This document shows positions 22,201 to 32,990 of a stretch of DNA of 64,000 bases, in pieces (position 1 is the stretch's first letter; each line of letters opens with the position of its first letter). The stretch comes from Echinometra lucunter (Eukaryota; Echinodermata; Echinoidea; Camarodonta; Echinometridae). Position numbers and translations under genes: made by a program. The notes below the pieces were generated by a model, which ran no database searches, had not been told where the DNA came from, and saw only the letters and a program-made list of their open reading frames with translations. Location: positions 27,037,433 through 27,101,432 of the forward strand of contig CM057157.1 in assembly GCA_029962745.1 (NCBI GenBank). The letters are read 5' to 3'.

Positions 22201-22410
22201 AATTTCTTGAATGTTGATTTGAAATAAGATTTCATCGGCTACCCGGTAAAAGGCTGTTATCGACCTTTTCTCAATTTTACCGCCATTTTTTTTATTGCAG
22301 AAATGGAAAAAGCATGTCATAAGCTTTATTCTCGTACCATTCTCGAACCTCAATTTGACGTCATTTTGACGTAATAAGCCAAAAAACAAAATTACGCGAG
22401 CACGTGAATT
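19300..22410. other. Copy A, unannotated
   Basis: Contains a (CAAA)n run near 20478-20498 and a tandem ACTTGA tail near 21925-21950 that may mark a LINE 3' end. Around 21060-21190 an AAAGAG|GTAAGC splice-donor-like site follows an open stretch, but copy B has a one-base length change just before it, which argues against a conserved exon. No gene is supported. Confidence 0.4.
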
Positions 22411-22620
22411 CCTCCTCACTCAACGTGCTTACGCGAATTGACCGATTCGCAATAGCGTCCTTTTCCTGGGAACTATTGCGCATTTTTTGTACCTGGAAGA
22501 AAGACACTAATTCTTTGCTCAACGTGCTTACGCGCATAGACCGATTCGCATTAGCGGCCTTTCTCCGGGAACTGGATTAACGTACTCGCGCATTTTTGTT
22601 CCGGGAAGAAAGCCGTTAAG
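22411..22620 (+). repeat. CpG-rich tandem duplication, 99-bp period
   Basis: CAACGTGCTTACGCG occurs at 22421 and 22520; GACCGATTCGCA, GGGAACT and GAAGAAAG follow in both units. The CpG density contrasts with the AT-rich surroundings. Conserved in copy B (59930-60140). No open frame of note. It could be a decayed satellite or a small regulatory CpG cluster; the sequence does not decide. Confidence 0.7.
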
Positions 22621-23944
22621 GATATTAATGCTGATGATTAGAAAACCTTTATAGAGTGTTTTAAATAAAAGCACAAAATATCATTGAAGAAAAAATCTTG
22701 TTTTGTTAGAAAGTTTGAGAGTTAGGACGGAAAAATAAGGTCAAAACTTCATTCGTTTTTTTTTCGAAAACGTACATTTCGTGTGCATGTGTGTTAGTGG
22801 CCTTTACTGGGAAGCCGACGACTCTGAAAAAATGTGTTTAATACAAAAATATGTAGGGAATTTTTTTTGTATCTCTAAAGTTATTTATTGCAAACTGATT
22901 TTAAAAAAGGAGAAATGAAGTAATGAAAGCATTGTGAGAAAAAGCATTTTCAAAGCTTAGTTTGGTTTTGAGAGTGACAGGACGGAAACGGTAGTGTATG
23001 TGTTTTTTGTCTGTAATTATGCACAAAGTAACTTTTTCCATAATTCCGAATTCTATGCAGCATGAGGTATTACTGTGTGTTCGGATATTCATTGTATTGT
23101 TAAAGTGCACCACAAGTTCAGCGTGTTCGGGCATGTCCAAGGCTTTTCCCCCTTTGTCATCATCACATTTGCCCCAGACAAGAAATTAAATGAAATTTTA
23201 AAAATTAGAGGCGCTCTCTCTTTTCCCAATTGATATAGCCTTAGCCATTGAAAGTCACCAAGTATATGGGTGTGCCCATTGTGCAGATAATTCTTTAAAA
23301 TCCCAACAAATGACACAATTTAAACTTTAAACTGTCATTTGATGTGAAATGGCCTGACTTTTTCATAATGGGTAGAAAAGCATTATAGGCCTGTATCCCG
23401 AATCCCTCTGCCAGACCAAAGGAAGTCATGGGTTGATTTTTTTTTATTTGATCCAGACCTTTTGAGTTTATTCCCCTCTTGCATGCAACATTTTGCCAAC
23501 AAACTTTAAAACTTCAGGATGCACTGCACATAACATGAGCATAATTTCTCCAGCACAAAGGAAATTGTGATATTGTTACGAATGGTTCACTCAAAAGTGA
23601 AATGTACAAGGGGGATGTAAATGATGGTGGATTTAGGGGGAGGGGCACACTTAGTCCTCCTACTTTTGAAACCAGGTGGTATGCCTTAAGTTAAAGACTC
23701 AGAGTTTTACCCCCCCCCCCTTTTATCAACTGATGACCTTTCCTTTTTAGCTTGTCCATAAATGGTTTAACAATAAATTGTGCCCCTTTTTTATACAAAC
23801 TTCTGGATCTGCTCTTGGATATGAATAATATTTAGAAGTATGTAATGCACCTCCCCTGTGTGCCCCAGGATATTATGCACGAGAATGTAATTTTCGATGT
23901 CATTATGGACATTTATTAATGGCGTAAAGATGTGCTTCTATAAA
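22621..23944. other. Copy A, unannotated
   Basis: AT-rich sequence with a poly-C run at about 23710-23719. No gene or element ends were recognised. Confidence 0.4.
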
Positions 23945-24320
23945 TGGGTCCTCATCAGCTCAAGCTGGAGGAATAGCGCGCTATTGTGGGATCTTGTGGT
24001 ATTAGCTCGAACACTGCCGAAGCGTGCAATTGCATCTACATCAGTTTGGGCTCTGTATATTGCAATCTAGCTCGAGCTAAAGCACGATGTTGGCACATGT
24101 ACTCTTTACATGATGGATAAGCCAGGTCTTGAAGCTGGAGCTATAGTGGGCTACTCTGTGCATAAGTCCAAGATTTAGATGGCTTACTTTTCAAGCTAAA
24201 TAGCTGGCTTATTCTGTCTTCGTGTGAGCATTAGCTTGATTTTTTTTCTGATTGGGCTAATTCATGGGATCAGAAAGAGCATGCTGTTCTTCGAGCTAGA
24301 ACTGATGGAGATGCACACTA
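23945..24320. mobile_element. AGCTC-family element, about 375 bp
   Basis: Ends GGGTCCTCATCAGCTCAAGC and, inverted, TGTGCATCTCCATCAGTTCT-like sequence give imperfect terminal inverted repeats of about 40 bases. Internal words TAGCTCGA, GATGTTGGCACATGT and ATTCATGGGATCAGAAA recur in copies at 25917-26917, 27023-27413, 32022-32418, 61481-61821 and 63417-63597. No transposase frame. Copy B lacks about 33 internal bases. Confidence 0.7.
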
Positions 24321-24489
24321 GATGTTTCTCACTTACAGTGCAACTTCATAGAGTTTATAAGTCTGCTGATTTGTGCTTTAAGCTAAAACTTACAAGCACA
24401 CACTCACTAGTAAACTTGTTATTTGTATGTCTATACAACTGCTCGTCAGTTTTCCAATCTGAATTCAAACTCCGCAAAGTTACAGCACA

Positions 24490-24600
24490 GAGGCAGCGGA
24501 ACGTCGGGCTCAAACAGTGAAGGTGGAGGGGCACCTATTTTTGACAGACAAAAGGTGCCCCTCCATTTCCTCTGTCCGAGCCCGACATTCTACCGCCTCT
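24490..24600. mobile_element. 111-bp hairpin element
   Basis: Arms at 24490-24536 and 24553-24600 pair over about 47 bases with few mismatches around a 16-base loop; inner arm words are GGAGGGGCACCT and AGGTGCCCCTCC. Copy B (61985-62095) pairs slightly better because GGCAGCGG is GGCGGCGG there. A diverged copy is at 38116-38230. Pre-miRNA is an alternative, but three dispersed copies favour a MITE. Confidence 0.7.
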
Positions 24601-25916
24601 GCAGCATGTTATGTGTGCAAATGCATAACCATCCCCAACCCTGCTGAATTGTATGAGTCGCGATTATTTTCATCGCAATTATTTTCATCACGATGTTTGC
24701 CAGTGAGAATGGCACCTTACGTTAAAGATTGTGTTTATGATGATGAGTCATGATCATTACCTTATGCTTGCAGGCTATAGGAGATATGTCATATATTTTT
24801 GAAGGAAATGGCCCTAATTTTAGAAGATGCCAAACTTCCTTAACCCTTCAAGACCTGCATTCCCAAGAGACAAAGTGGTATTTTAAGAGTAATGCTTAAA
24901 TTAGAGTTTTCCCAGCACAAAGGATATTATCATATTTGTTCCAAAATTGTAAAGCTCTCCCCCTCTGCTTGAGGAATATATGAATGCATTTGAAAAATGT
25001 AATGAATTGTAACTATTTGCACTTTCAAGCAAAGTGGTTATTGTTTAGGTCGGTCTTGTGAAGCATGTGAGAAAAACGATTATTCCATATGACCTTAAAA
25101 TCATTTGTACAAATCCCTGGGGCAAAAATTTATCTGATCTAAATGCGGTGGGAAATCACCTGACATTGTACGGTAGTGGTACATGTACACGCATATGAGA
25201 AAGCAAGACATGAGTAAAATGACTTTCTGCCCAGTAGCAGATGATGTGTAACATTTAACGACAAACAAATTAGCACTTACTATGGATTAGGTTATTGCCA
25301 CCAACAAGATATGAGTATAACTCCAGGCAGGTACATTCATTGATTGTAGGCTAGTACCATTTAATTCAAGTATGTTGGTGTCACATTCAGTTTGATTTAT
25401 CTGGTAACTTTAGACAAAGACAGTTCATATACAAAAGAAAATTTAGGTTGGTTGCCTCCAAAAACTCCAGAGTAATCACTGGCATCTACCCCAAGGCCTA
25501 AAGAACTTGTTCGAAACAACGTGAATGTGATTTGAAGTACTTCTTTGGGAACATAGAATTTCCATTGATATACCATTCAATTCATTGTCTTTATTGTACA
25601 TATCAAATGGAAATTTGTGTTTTTTACATGCATGATACATGTATGTAGGTATTTACATATTGCAGATTCAAAATAAAGTCATTAAACAAACCAACAAAAA
25701 AGGCACCATAATAAAAGAAAATACATGCAAGAGAGAAGCAGCATGAGGCCCTTGGCATTCTATTACAGTTATACAAAGCAAGTTTCAAACTCGATTTCGT
25801 GTGAGAAACTAACTTTTAGAAATCTGATAAATGTATCAATGTTTGACGTCTGTCTACAAGTCTCTGAAGTGACAGCTTCAGGGGTTTCATATCTTTGGAC
25901 AACTACTGGGAGTTTA
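24601..25916. other. Copy A, unannotated
   Basis: No gene or clear element boundary. A short ATTCAATTCATTG stretch near 25567 may be a reverse-oriented LINE tail. Confidence 0.35.
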
Positions 25917-26917
25917 GGTGCGTCCTCATCAGCTCGAGCTTGTTAACCCATTCGTGACAGGAATTATTTAAAGCCTAATTTGATCAGCTTTTATTCTTCA
26001 AATTGGCAACACAAACATTTTTATTTTAGTGCTACATTTTTCTTATAAAACGTCATGTATCTGAAATAAATATAAATTGACAGAAATTATGATGAGAAGT
26101 CAAAAAGTTGCCAATTTGTAGGGGAAAACGGTGATTTTAAACTTTCTATCACATTGCCAATTTAAGGATTTTAATGCTTATTTTCCTTTAAAAAATTTTC
26201 AGCATCAAACAAGGAATATTGACGCAACCAAAATGGCTACAGTTTGTGTAGAATATTTTGCTCTTTCTGCTCATGTATTTGGTATAATTTTTAGGGCTCT
26301 GCATCAAAAGTTATTAGGTCAAACCACAAAATGTGGACCTCTGTCACGAATGGGTTAATAGCTGGCTATTTGGGGGATCAGGGGTATTAGCCCAAACTCC
26401 GCTGAAGCGTGCAATTGCATCCACATTAGCTCGAGCTTCACTATCTTTGTGTGTTGCAATAAAGCTTGAGCTATAGCCCGATATTGGCACACCTGTGCAT
26501 GATGGGATGGATGAACCAGCTCCTGAAGCTTAAGCTGATTAAAATGCGTCGACACCAGTCCCCTATTTTGTGATTTAGTGGGCTATTCTGCAAACAAGTG
26601 CACATTTACTCTTTTAGTTATCATTGTAAATATGTTTCTTATCCATTATTGTTATAATATGTTATCATTTATTATTTTTGTTTTTAGTTTTCTGTTTTTT
26701 TCATTAAGGGGCCCCCTTTCACAAGCTCTGCTTCTTCGGGGTCCCAAACCTTTCATGTTATATTTCTTCTTTGTCAACTGATAGATGATGTATGCTTACT
26801 TTCCAAGTGGAATAGCGGGCTAATTTAGAGCATTAGCTGATATTCTCTGATTGGGCTATTTCATGGGATCAGAAATAGCACGCTATTTCTCAAGCTTGAG
26901 CTGATGAAAACACACCT
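25917..26917. mobile_element. AGCTC-family element, composite
   Basis: Begins GGTGCGTCCTCATCAGCTCG and ends AAGCTTGAGCTGATGAAAAC followed by ACACC, an inverted pair. It is split by the TTAA-flanked insertion at 25947-26354 and, relative to the 32022 copy, carries about 180 extra bases near 26617-26795. Copy B has the same start without the TTAA insertion (63417-63597). Confidence 0.7.
25947..26354. mobile_element. piggyBac-like MITE, 408 bp, with empty site in copy B
   Basis: The termini are CCCATTCGTGACAG and its inverse CTGTCACGAATGGG, flanked by TTAA at 25943-25946 and 26355-26358. Copy B has a single TTAA at 63444-63447 at the exact orthologous position. Clean TTAA duplication plus CCC...GGG tips is the piggyBac signature. 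It encodes no transposase. A second copy is at 29038-29450. Confidence 0.9.
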
Positions 26918-27467
26918 TTTGGGAGGGAAAAAAAAGTGTGAAATTGACTAAAGTTCACAACATTCTTCTTATTATTTTTGAGAATTTTTTAAATTAGCTG
27001 CTCACAAAGTTAGCCAATGCCTTTAAGCTGATGAAAATGCGTCGACAACAGTCCCCTATTTTGTGATTTAGTGGGCTATTCTGCAAACAAGTGCACATTT
27101 ACTCTTTTAGTTATCATTGTAAATATGTTGTTTCTTATCCATTATTGTTATAATATGTTATCATCTATTATTTTTGTTTTTTAGTTTTCTGTTTTTTTCA
27201 TTAAGGGGCCCCCTTTCACAAGCTCTGCTTCTTCGGGGTCCCAAACCTTTCATGTAATATTTCTTCTTTGTCAACTGATAGATGATGTAGGCTTACTTTC
27301 CAAGTGGAATAGCGGGCTAATTTAGAGCATTAGCTGATATTCTCTGATTGGGCTATTTCATGGGATCAGAAATAGCACGCTATTTCTCAAGCTTGAGCTG
27401 ATGAAAACACACCTTTTGGGGGGGGGGAAAGAATAGTGTGAAATTGACGAAAGTTCACAACATTCTT
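26530..27467 (+). repeat. Direct duplication of about 440 bp with an R1 fragment between
   Basis: Unit 1 (26530-26967) and unit 2 (27023-27467) are nearly identical, both starting at TTAAGCTGAT and ending AAGTTCACAACATTCTT. The 55-base spacer is the first 47-50 bases of an R1 element in reverse orientation, and its terminal TTAA is also the TTAA that starts unit 2. The unit contains the right half of an AGCTC-family element. Confidence 0.85.
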
Positions 27468-28086
27468 TTTATCGGTGGTAGTGTAGATGCAAAGTTAATG
27501 TAGTTTGACAGATTTCTCGCTGTACCATGGTGTCCACACCCCAAATACCGCAGATTATTGGAATGTTTTGAGGGTGTGAGCTTTGCAGTGTTATATTCCA
27601 CATTCCTGTTGTATTGCATTGAAACATTTGGACTGTGAGAGTTTGGTGAAATGACAGAAATTAAGGGGCAGAGAAATGTTGAATTTTCCTTTTGTATACT
27701 TTATTTTCTTTTATCTTTCAAATGGGCAAATTAATCCACAACATCTGGGACACAGAGCTCAAAATTTGAAGTAGCACTATGCCCTGCTAATTCCAAATAA
27801 AAATCTAAATTCACTACAGAGTCTTCTTTTAGTTACAAATAAACATTTAAGATAAAAAAATTGCAATTCGACCTTCTTACGGAGATTAACATAAATAAAC
27901 AAAAAATTGCACATATCGGACTATGATCAGGGAAAAGTGTTTTAAATGCCTCTTATTCTGATATTTACTCATTTTTCTCAGATCTGTTTTCATTTAATTG
28001 ATTTTGATGGATTACTTTAACAGATTTTGGGTAGTTAATGAATGAAACACTAATGGAAATGTGCAGAAAGGACGCTGAATTTAAGC
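27468..28086. other. Unannotated
   Basis: AT-rich, no element ends or gene seen. Confidence 0.35.
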
Positions 28087-28487
28087 GTAACGTCAGTTAC
28101 GTAACATCAATTACCAACATGTCTTCAGTAAATTGTTCATGGCACTAAAACAAATTATTCAAATGGCTCATTATTTCGCACATCTTTTCCCAGGAACCTA
28201 GGTGTAAAGTCAAATGAATGACATAATCCCCACAAGTCGGAGACATGAGATATATAAATTTGATTCGACACCATCATTTTTCATGTCTTTTTGCATAACG
28301 TCAGTTACCGGTCCCTTTTTTGCCTGCTGTGTGATAAGAAATGCAGTTTGAGATAAAAACTGTCCATGTGTTTCTTCCCCATTGTCAACTTATTTAGCTA
28401 TAGTAATTAAAAGCCAAAGCAAGTGTTATTCACAAAACTACAATATAAACAATACCACTAGTACTCTATCTTGGTAACGTCAGTTAC
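28087..28487. repeat. Dispersed palindrome GTAACGTCAGTTAC
   Basis: Copies at 28087-28100, 28295-28308 (first base differs) and 28474-28487, plus a diverged copy GTAACATCAATTAC abutting the first at 28101-28114. Each has inverted GTAAC/GTTAC arms around GTCA. The intervening sequences do not align well by eye. Could be relics of a longer repeat or factor-binding sites; neither is shown. Confidence 0.6.
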
Positions 28488-29033
28488 CGTGAAATTACCC
28501 AAATGTAAATGCATTTAAAATCTGCTTTTGACAGATGTAGAAATCAGTCTTATTGATTATAATTTCTTACTCTAATTTTGGAGTCGTCCCTAATTACAAC
28601 TGACTTATACTAATTTCTAATCTAAGAAATTCAGAGTGTGAAATAGGTAAGTCAAGATTGAAATATAAAGCAGAAAAATTCCCTCGATAGTATATGGTAC
28701 ATCTTTAAGTATATCCCAAGAATATATTTATTGATAAAAAAAACCCCACATTGATGATTTCCTGTAACTTTGCCCAAGAATTTTCATTTCAAATTTATCT
28801 TTTGTAATATGAAAATGTTATGCTGCAATATCTGTCCAACCCTTATGTGTGCCATCTTTGATTATTCATTAAAGCAGACTAAACCTTGGATGAAATCATT
28901 GTCATTTTACGAATTGGTGAATCCGTGCACAGTGCGCTGAAATGTGAATTAGAGGGAAACGCAATTATGGATTTACTTGTTCTTAAATAACAAAGTTTGC
29001 TTTCTTTGGATAATTTCATGTATCGATGTATCA
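28488..29033. other. Unannotated
   Basis: No structure recognised. Confidence 0.35.
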
Positions 29034-29037
29034 TTAA

Positions 29038-29450
29038 CCCATTCGTGACAGGAATTATTTAAAGCCTAATTTGATCAGCTTTTATTCTTCAAATTGGCAA
29101 CACCAACATTGTTATTTTATTGCTACATTTTTTCTTATAAAACGTCATGTATCTGAAATGAATATAAATTGACAGAAATTATGATGAGAAGTAAAAAAAA
29201 AACTTGCCAATTTCCAGGGGAAAACAGTGATTTTAAACTTTCTATCACATTGCCATTTTAAGGATTTTAATGCTTATTTTCCTTTAAAAAATTTTCAGCA
29301 TGAAACAATGAATATTGATGCAACCAAAATGGGCCCAGTTTGTGTAGAATTTTTTTCTCTTTCTGCTCATGTATTTGGTATGATTTTTAGGGCTTTGCAT
29401 CAAAAGATATTAGGCCAAACCACAAAATGTGGACCTCTGTCATGAATGGG
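29038..29450. mobile_element. piggyBac-like MITE, 413 bp, second copy
   Basis: Same family as 25947-26354: tips CCCATTCGTGACAG and CTGTCATGAATGGG, flanked by TTAA at 29034-29037 and 29451-29454. Closely similar along its whole length, with small indels, which suggests that both copies are fairly recent. Confidence 0.88.
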
Positions 29451-29454
29451 TTAA

Positions 29455-29900
29455 AACAAAGTTTATGACTTTGATTTTAAAATGGTGTATATACCATGTA
29501 CATTAATACAAAATAAGGAAGCACTGGCAATTGAAACATGAGTTGACAGTTGGTAAAAATGTGTTCTCCGACGTGCATATCTGTGCACATGTGGGGATTT
29601 TCTGGTTCATAAAATTGATGGCAAAATATTTATTGTATATTAAGATAAATGTTATATTTTGTTCTTCTTTCCATGTACACTGCATCTCCTGCTTCCTTCT
29701 ATGATGTGATCTCATTCTTGACGCCATCATTCTAACACCTGACAAATAAAATACAGGTAAGAAACTATTCCTGTATGATTTCTTTTCAAATCTCATTGAA
29801 TTTTAAACAGACCATGCATTTTGCCCAAGTTTGGCAAAAACATGCAAATTGATGTTGTTGAATAAGTGTCCATAAATGGACGATAAATGGTGCAGTGTTT
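29455..29900. other. Unannotated
   Basis: Short open frames without domains. Nothing recognised. Confidence 0.35.
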
Positions 29901-29988
29901 GGTACCCTGGGGTATCAACTAAAAACTCACTTTTTTGCTGAATTATTTCAGCAAAAAAAGTTTTTTTCAGCACTGAACCCTGGGTACC
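29901..29988. repeat. Imperfect hairpin
   Basis: GGTACCCTGG...CCTGGGTACC outer arms and TTTTTTGCTGAA/TTTCAGCAAAAA inner arms enclose a three-base loop region near 29943. Likely a small inverted-repeat element; no second copy seen. Confidence 0.55.
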
Positions 29989-30269
29989 AGAAACGTGTGA
30001 AAGTAATTTTTTGTAGTCTTTTATTAAGATTTTAATGAATTTAGGAAATTTGTCATCATACGTCATCATAAAAGAAGGAAAATCAGCTTTAGGGAAAATA
30101 TGAGCCTATCTTTTAATTCTTTAGTCAATTTTGTGCCAATTTTGTTTTCTTTGCTACCAAAAACTGTACATGAGCTTTAATGCCCTTCTGACTCTGCCAT
30201 ACAATTTACATGTAGTTCTTTGTCTGAATATGCTTAGCATTAACTGCCTTTTTGTTTTGGCAGACAACG

Positions 30270-30540
30270 TAAGGTGTTTTATCTTTGTGTCGTCGTGCAA
30301 AAGAACGTGTCCAGAACGCAAAATACAAACATGCAAAAATTGAAATGTCTATTTTGACAAATTGGAATAAAATTTTAGCAAAGATCATGCCACAAGAAAA
30401 TCGTATATCAATTTACAAGGTCTACATGCTACCCTTGAAATTATCAGTCATTGTTTGAAAAATTTGGTTTTCAATAATTTTCCATTTTGCGTTCCAGATG
30501 CGTTCTTTTGCACGACGACATAAAGATAAAATACCTAACA
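30270..30540. mobile_element. MITE with about 53-bp terminal inverted repeats
   Basis: Left arm (30270-30324) and right arm (30485-30538) pair over about 53 bases with a few mismatches; the shared core is GTCGTCGTGCAAAAGAACG. The interior is about 160 AT-rich bases. Open frames on both strands are produced by the arms and are not genes. Confidence 0.75.
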
Positions 30541-31117
30541 GGATTTCCATGTTCAATTGTACTGGAATGAGTAGCAATCTTAAGTTCCAAGAGCAGATTT
30601 TTTATTTTTACAAATAAAGGAAGGAGAGGACATCATCGTTAATTGAATGGAAATGTGTTCTTCCTTGAGGGTTTTCAAAACATCCTATCTTTTCTTGAGC
30701 AACCGGAATGTTTTTCTCTTGCATGGTTGGTGGAAGGTTATTCAAATAATTGCTATTTCTCTGGTTTATTGCCATTCGGTTTAAAGTACATGTGTCTCGT
30801 ATGGCTCGCCTGCCAAGGTGAGTTTAGGTTGAGGGGTGCAGACAAAAAATTATATGAGAAGCTAGGCCATGATGCACTGGTCATAAACTTTACAAGAAGT
30901 ATATTTCTTTTAAAAAAAAACCAAAAAAAAATCATCAGACCATGGACCCTACTAAAGAAGTAGGGTCCATGATCAGACAAAATTGAGGCTTTATATGATA
31001 TATTTTATTTATATGTGGTTAAAAAAACACAGGGTAAAACACATTGTTATTGTTAGTCTACTCTCAGCCATATTATATATCAATGGTTCAGTGATTTGAC
31101 CCCATTGTTATGATTGC
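30541..31117. other. Unannotated, with a perfect 13-bp hairpin at 30941-30971
   Basis: CATGGACCCTACT and AGTAGGGTCCATG pair perfectly around a five-base loop, and ATCAGAC lies directly repeated on both sides. The open frame at 30643-30963 has no recognised domain. Confidence 0.4.
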
Positions 31118-31121
31118 TTAA

Positions 31122-31600
31122 CTCTTACAGTGCCAAGGGGTTTTGCTTGTTCCCAAATTCTACCAAATCATGAACAATGCTTGCTTTTCAAATGCCCGTA
31201 AGTCTTCAACAGTAATTTCTATACAGATAAGTTGTACACAAAAGTTGTGGAAAATTTATTACCCTTTCAAAAGATACCAAATATTTCCATTAATTCAATG
31301 TCTTGCATGAAAATTATTTGGAAATAAGGAGGAGCTTCCCTCTTGACCTTTCCGTTCTCATTTCTCATTTGTTTTGCTATTGTTCTATGCTAAAATAAGA
31401 ATGGATCCTTTCCAAAATCTGCAGTTTTCTAAAAAATGTTGTATGGTAGCATATAGTGACTGATAGATATTTTAAACACTTTATTTATCCTCTAAACTTT
31501 GACATATTTTCATGACCATATCCATTTTTCTAAGTGGAGTAATGTTCGATTGAAAATGTAAATCTCTTTGCACATATATCTGCCATCGGCACTGTAAGAG
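31122..31600. mobile_element. TTAA-flanked MITE, 479 bp
   Basis: Tips CTCTTACAGTGCC and GGCACTGTAAGAG are perfect inverted repeats flanked by TTAA at 31118-31121 and 31601-31604. TTAA target duplication indicates piggyBac-type mobilisation, but the tips differ from the CCC type. No transposase frame. Confidence 0.75.
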
Positions 31601-31604
31601 TTAA

Positions 31605-32021
31605 GTAAATCTGTATGGCCAATTTTCAGTACACTTGGAAGACTAGAGCAAGGGCATGCAGGAGAAGGGAGAAGACAGTTTGCCCAGCTTGTAATTTTGA
31701 GCAGTTGTTGTTTCTGCTCCCTTGCAAACCCTTGTTGTTCATGGATCATGTTTAAAAAAAAAAACAAACCTACAGTTTAAAACTATATATGATGGTCCTG
31801 AATCAGCATACATGTAGCTAGATATTTAAAGAAATCCCCAGTATTACTTAAGGTTAGCTTCATCTTTGTATTATACTAGTATTTCATGGCCTTCTTCCTT
31901 TTTTCTTTCAGTAATGACCATGAGGTTTTGAGTCACTGACTGTTAGTTTGTTTTTGTAACACATTCATTCTTCACTCCTTAAAATAGATACAGTATTATT
32001 ACCATGAGGTTTGTTGTTATT
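31605..32021. other. Unannotated
   Basis: No structure recognised. Confidence 0.35.
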
Positions 32022-32418
32022 AGCTTTTGCTTGAAGAATAGCCCGCTATCTTTGGATCTTGGGTATTAGCCCAAACTCAGCTGAAGTGTGCGATTGCGTC
32101 TACATTGGCTCGAGCTCCAAACATTGCAATCCATCTCCAGCTATAGCGCGATGTTGGTGCATGTGCGTGATGGGATTGCCAGCTCTTGAAGCTCGACCTG
32201 ATGCGGATGCATTGAAAATTGCACGGTGTTTTGTTGATTAGCGAGCTATTCTGCAAATGAGTCCAAGATTTGAGTGGCTTACTTTTTTAGTGAAATCGCG
32301 GGCTAATTCTGTCTTCCATCTGAAAATTAGCTTGCTACTCAGTACTCACTGATTGGGCTAATTCATGGGATCAGAAATAGCATGCTATTCTTACAGCTTG
32401 AGCTGATTAGGACACACC
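32022..32418. mobile_element. AGCTC-family element
   Basis: Shares CTTGAAGAATAGC at the left, an AGCTCGAG-like interior, ATTCATGGGATCAGAAATAG and a final CTTGAGCTGATTAGGACACACC with the copies at 23945 and 25917. It lacks the insertion carried by the 25917 copy and so shows the uninterrupted form. Confidence 0.65.
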
Positions 32419-32489
32419 TACCTTGCTATATAAGCAATTTTGCGAGCTACAAGTAGCTGGCTGTACTAATGATTATGATGTCCTTGTCT

Positions 32490-32990
32490 TTTTGGCTATC
32501 AGGAGTCATTATTATATAAATAGTGCATAGTCTATCATGCACTATATTGGATTATGTGCACGACAAATAAAGAGTGCCGTTTTGTTTTACCGAGGCTGAA
32601 GGCCGAAGTAAAATAGACCTGCATGAGGGAAAATTTAGTATTTGGAGTTCATATAGTCCATTAATGGTGCATCAGTAGAACATGCACTATTTATTATAGT
32701 AAGTAGACCCTTGATGTTAGACCTAGCGTACAACATTTCACAGAGTCTTCCTTTCTCGATTTCATTAATTGCCTATCTCGCTCACATCACAAGCCCGCAG
32801 CTAAAAACAATGGTAACAAGGCTCTTTTGATGCGCAGTCCCTTACACTTTTGTACATGCCTAACCATGCAAAAAATTAGAGTTATAGTGCATAATTGTGC
32901 ACTATAACAAAATTTTTGCATATCATGGTGATGCAAATTTCACCAGTCACAGCAGGTACCATACATACACTATTTACTATAAGTAGTTAT
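32490..32990. repeat. Hairpin-rich TAGTGCA region
   Basis: GTTATAGTGCA and TGCACTATAAC form a perfect palindrome (32881-32908). Repeated TAGTGCA/TGCACTA words occur at about 32521, 32538 and 32682. TTTTAC and GTAAAA flank a GC-rich GAGGCTGAAGGCCGAA stretch at 32585-32613. Probably the remains of one or more inverted-repeat elements; boundaries unclear. Confidence 0.5.

Larger units (their letters stand above)
8728..26535 (+). repeat. Long duplicated segment, copy A
   Basis: Collinear with 47729-63597, same orientation, with high identity by eye over nearly all of its length. It contains a 190-bp tandem array, GA tracts, a SINE with a nested hairpin element, several MITEs and two hairpin elements, all listed separately. 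Relative to copy B it has extra DNA at 15807-17522, a TTAA-flanked insertion at 25947-26354, and small indels such as about 39 bases near 19929-19967 and about 33 bases near 24055-24087. Allelic haplotypes are the simplest explanation; a real duplication is possible. Confidence 0.93.
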
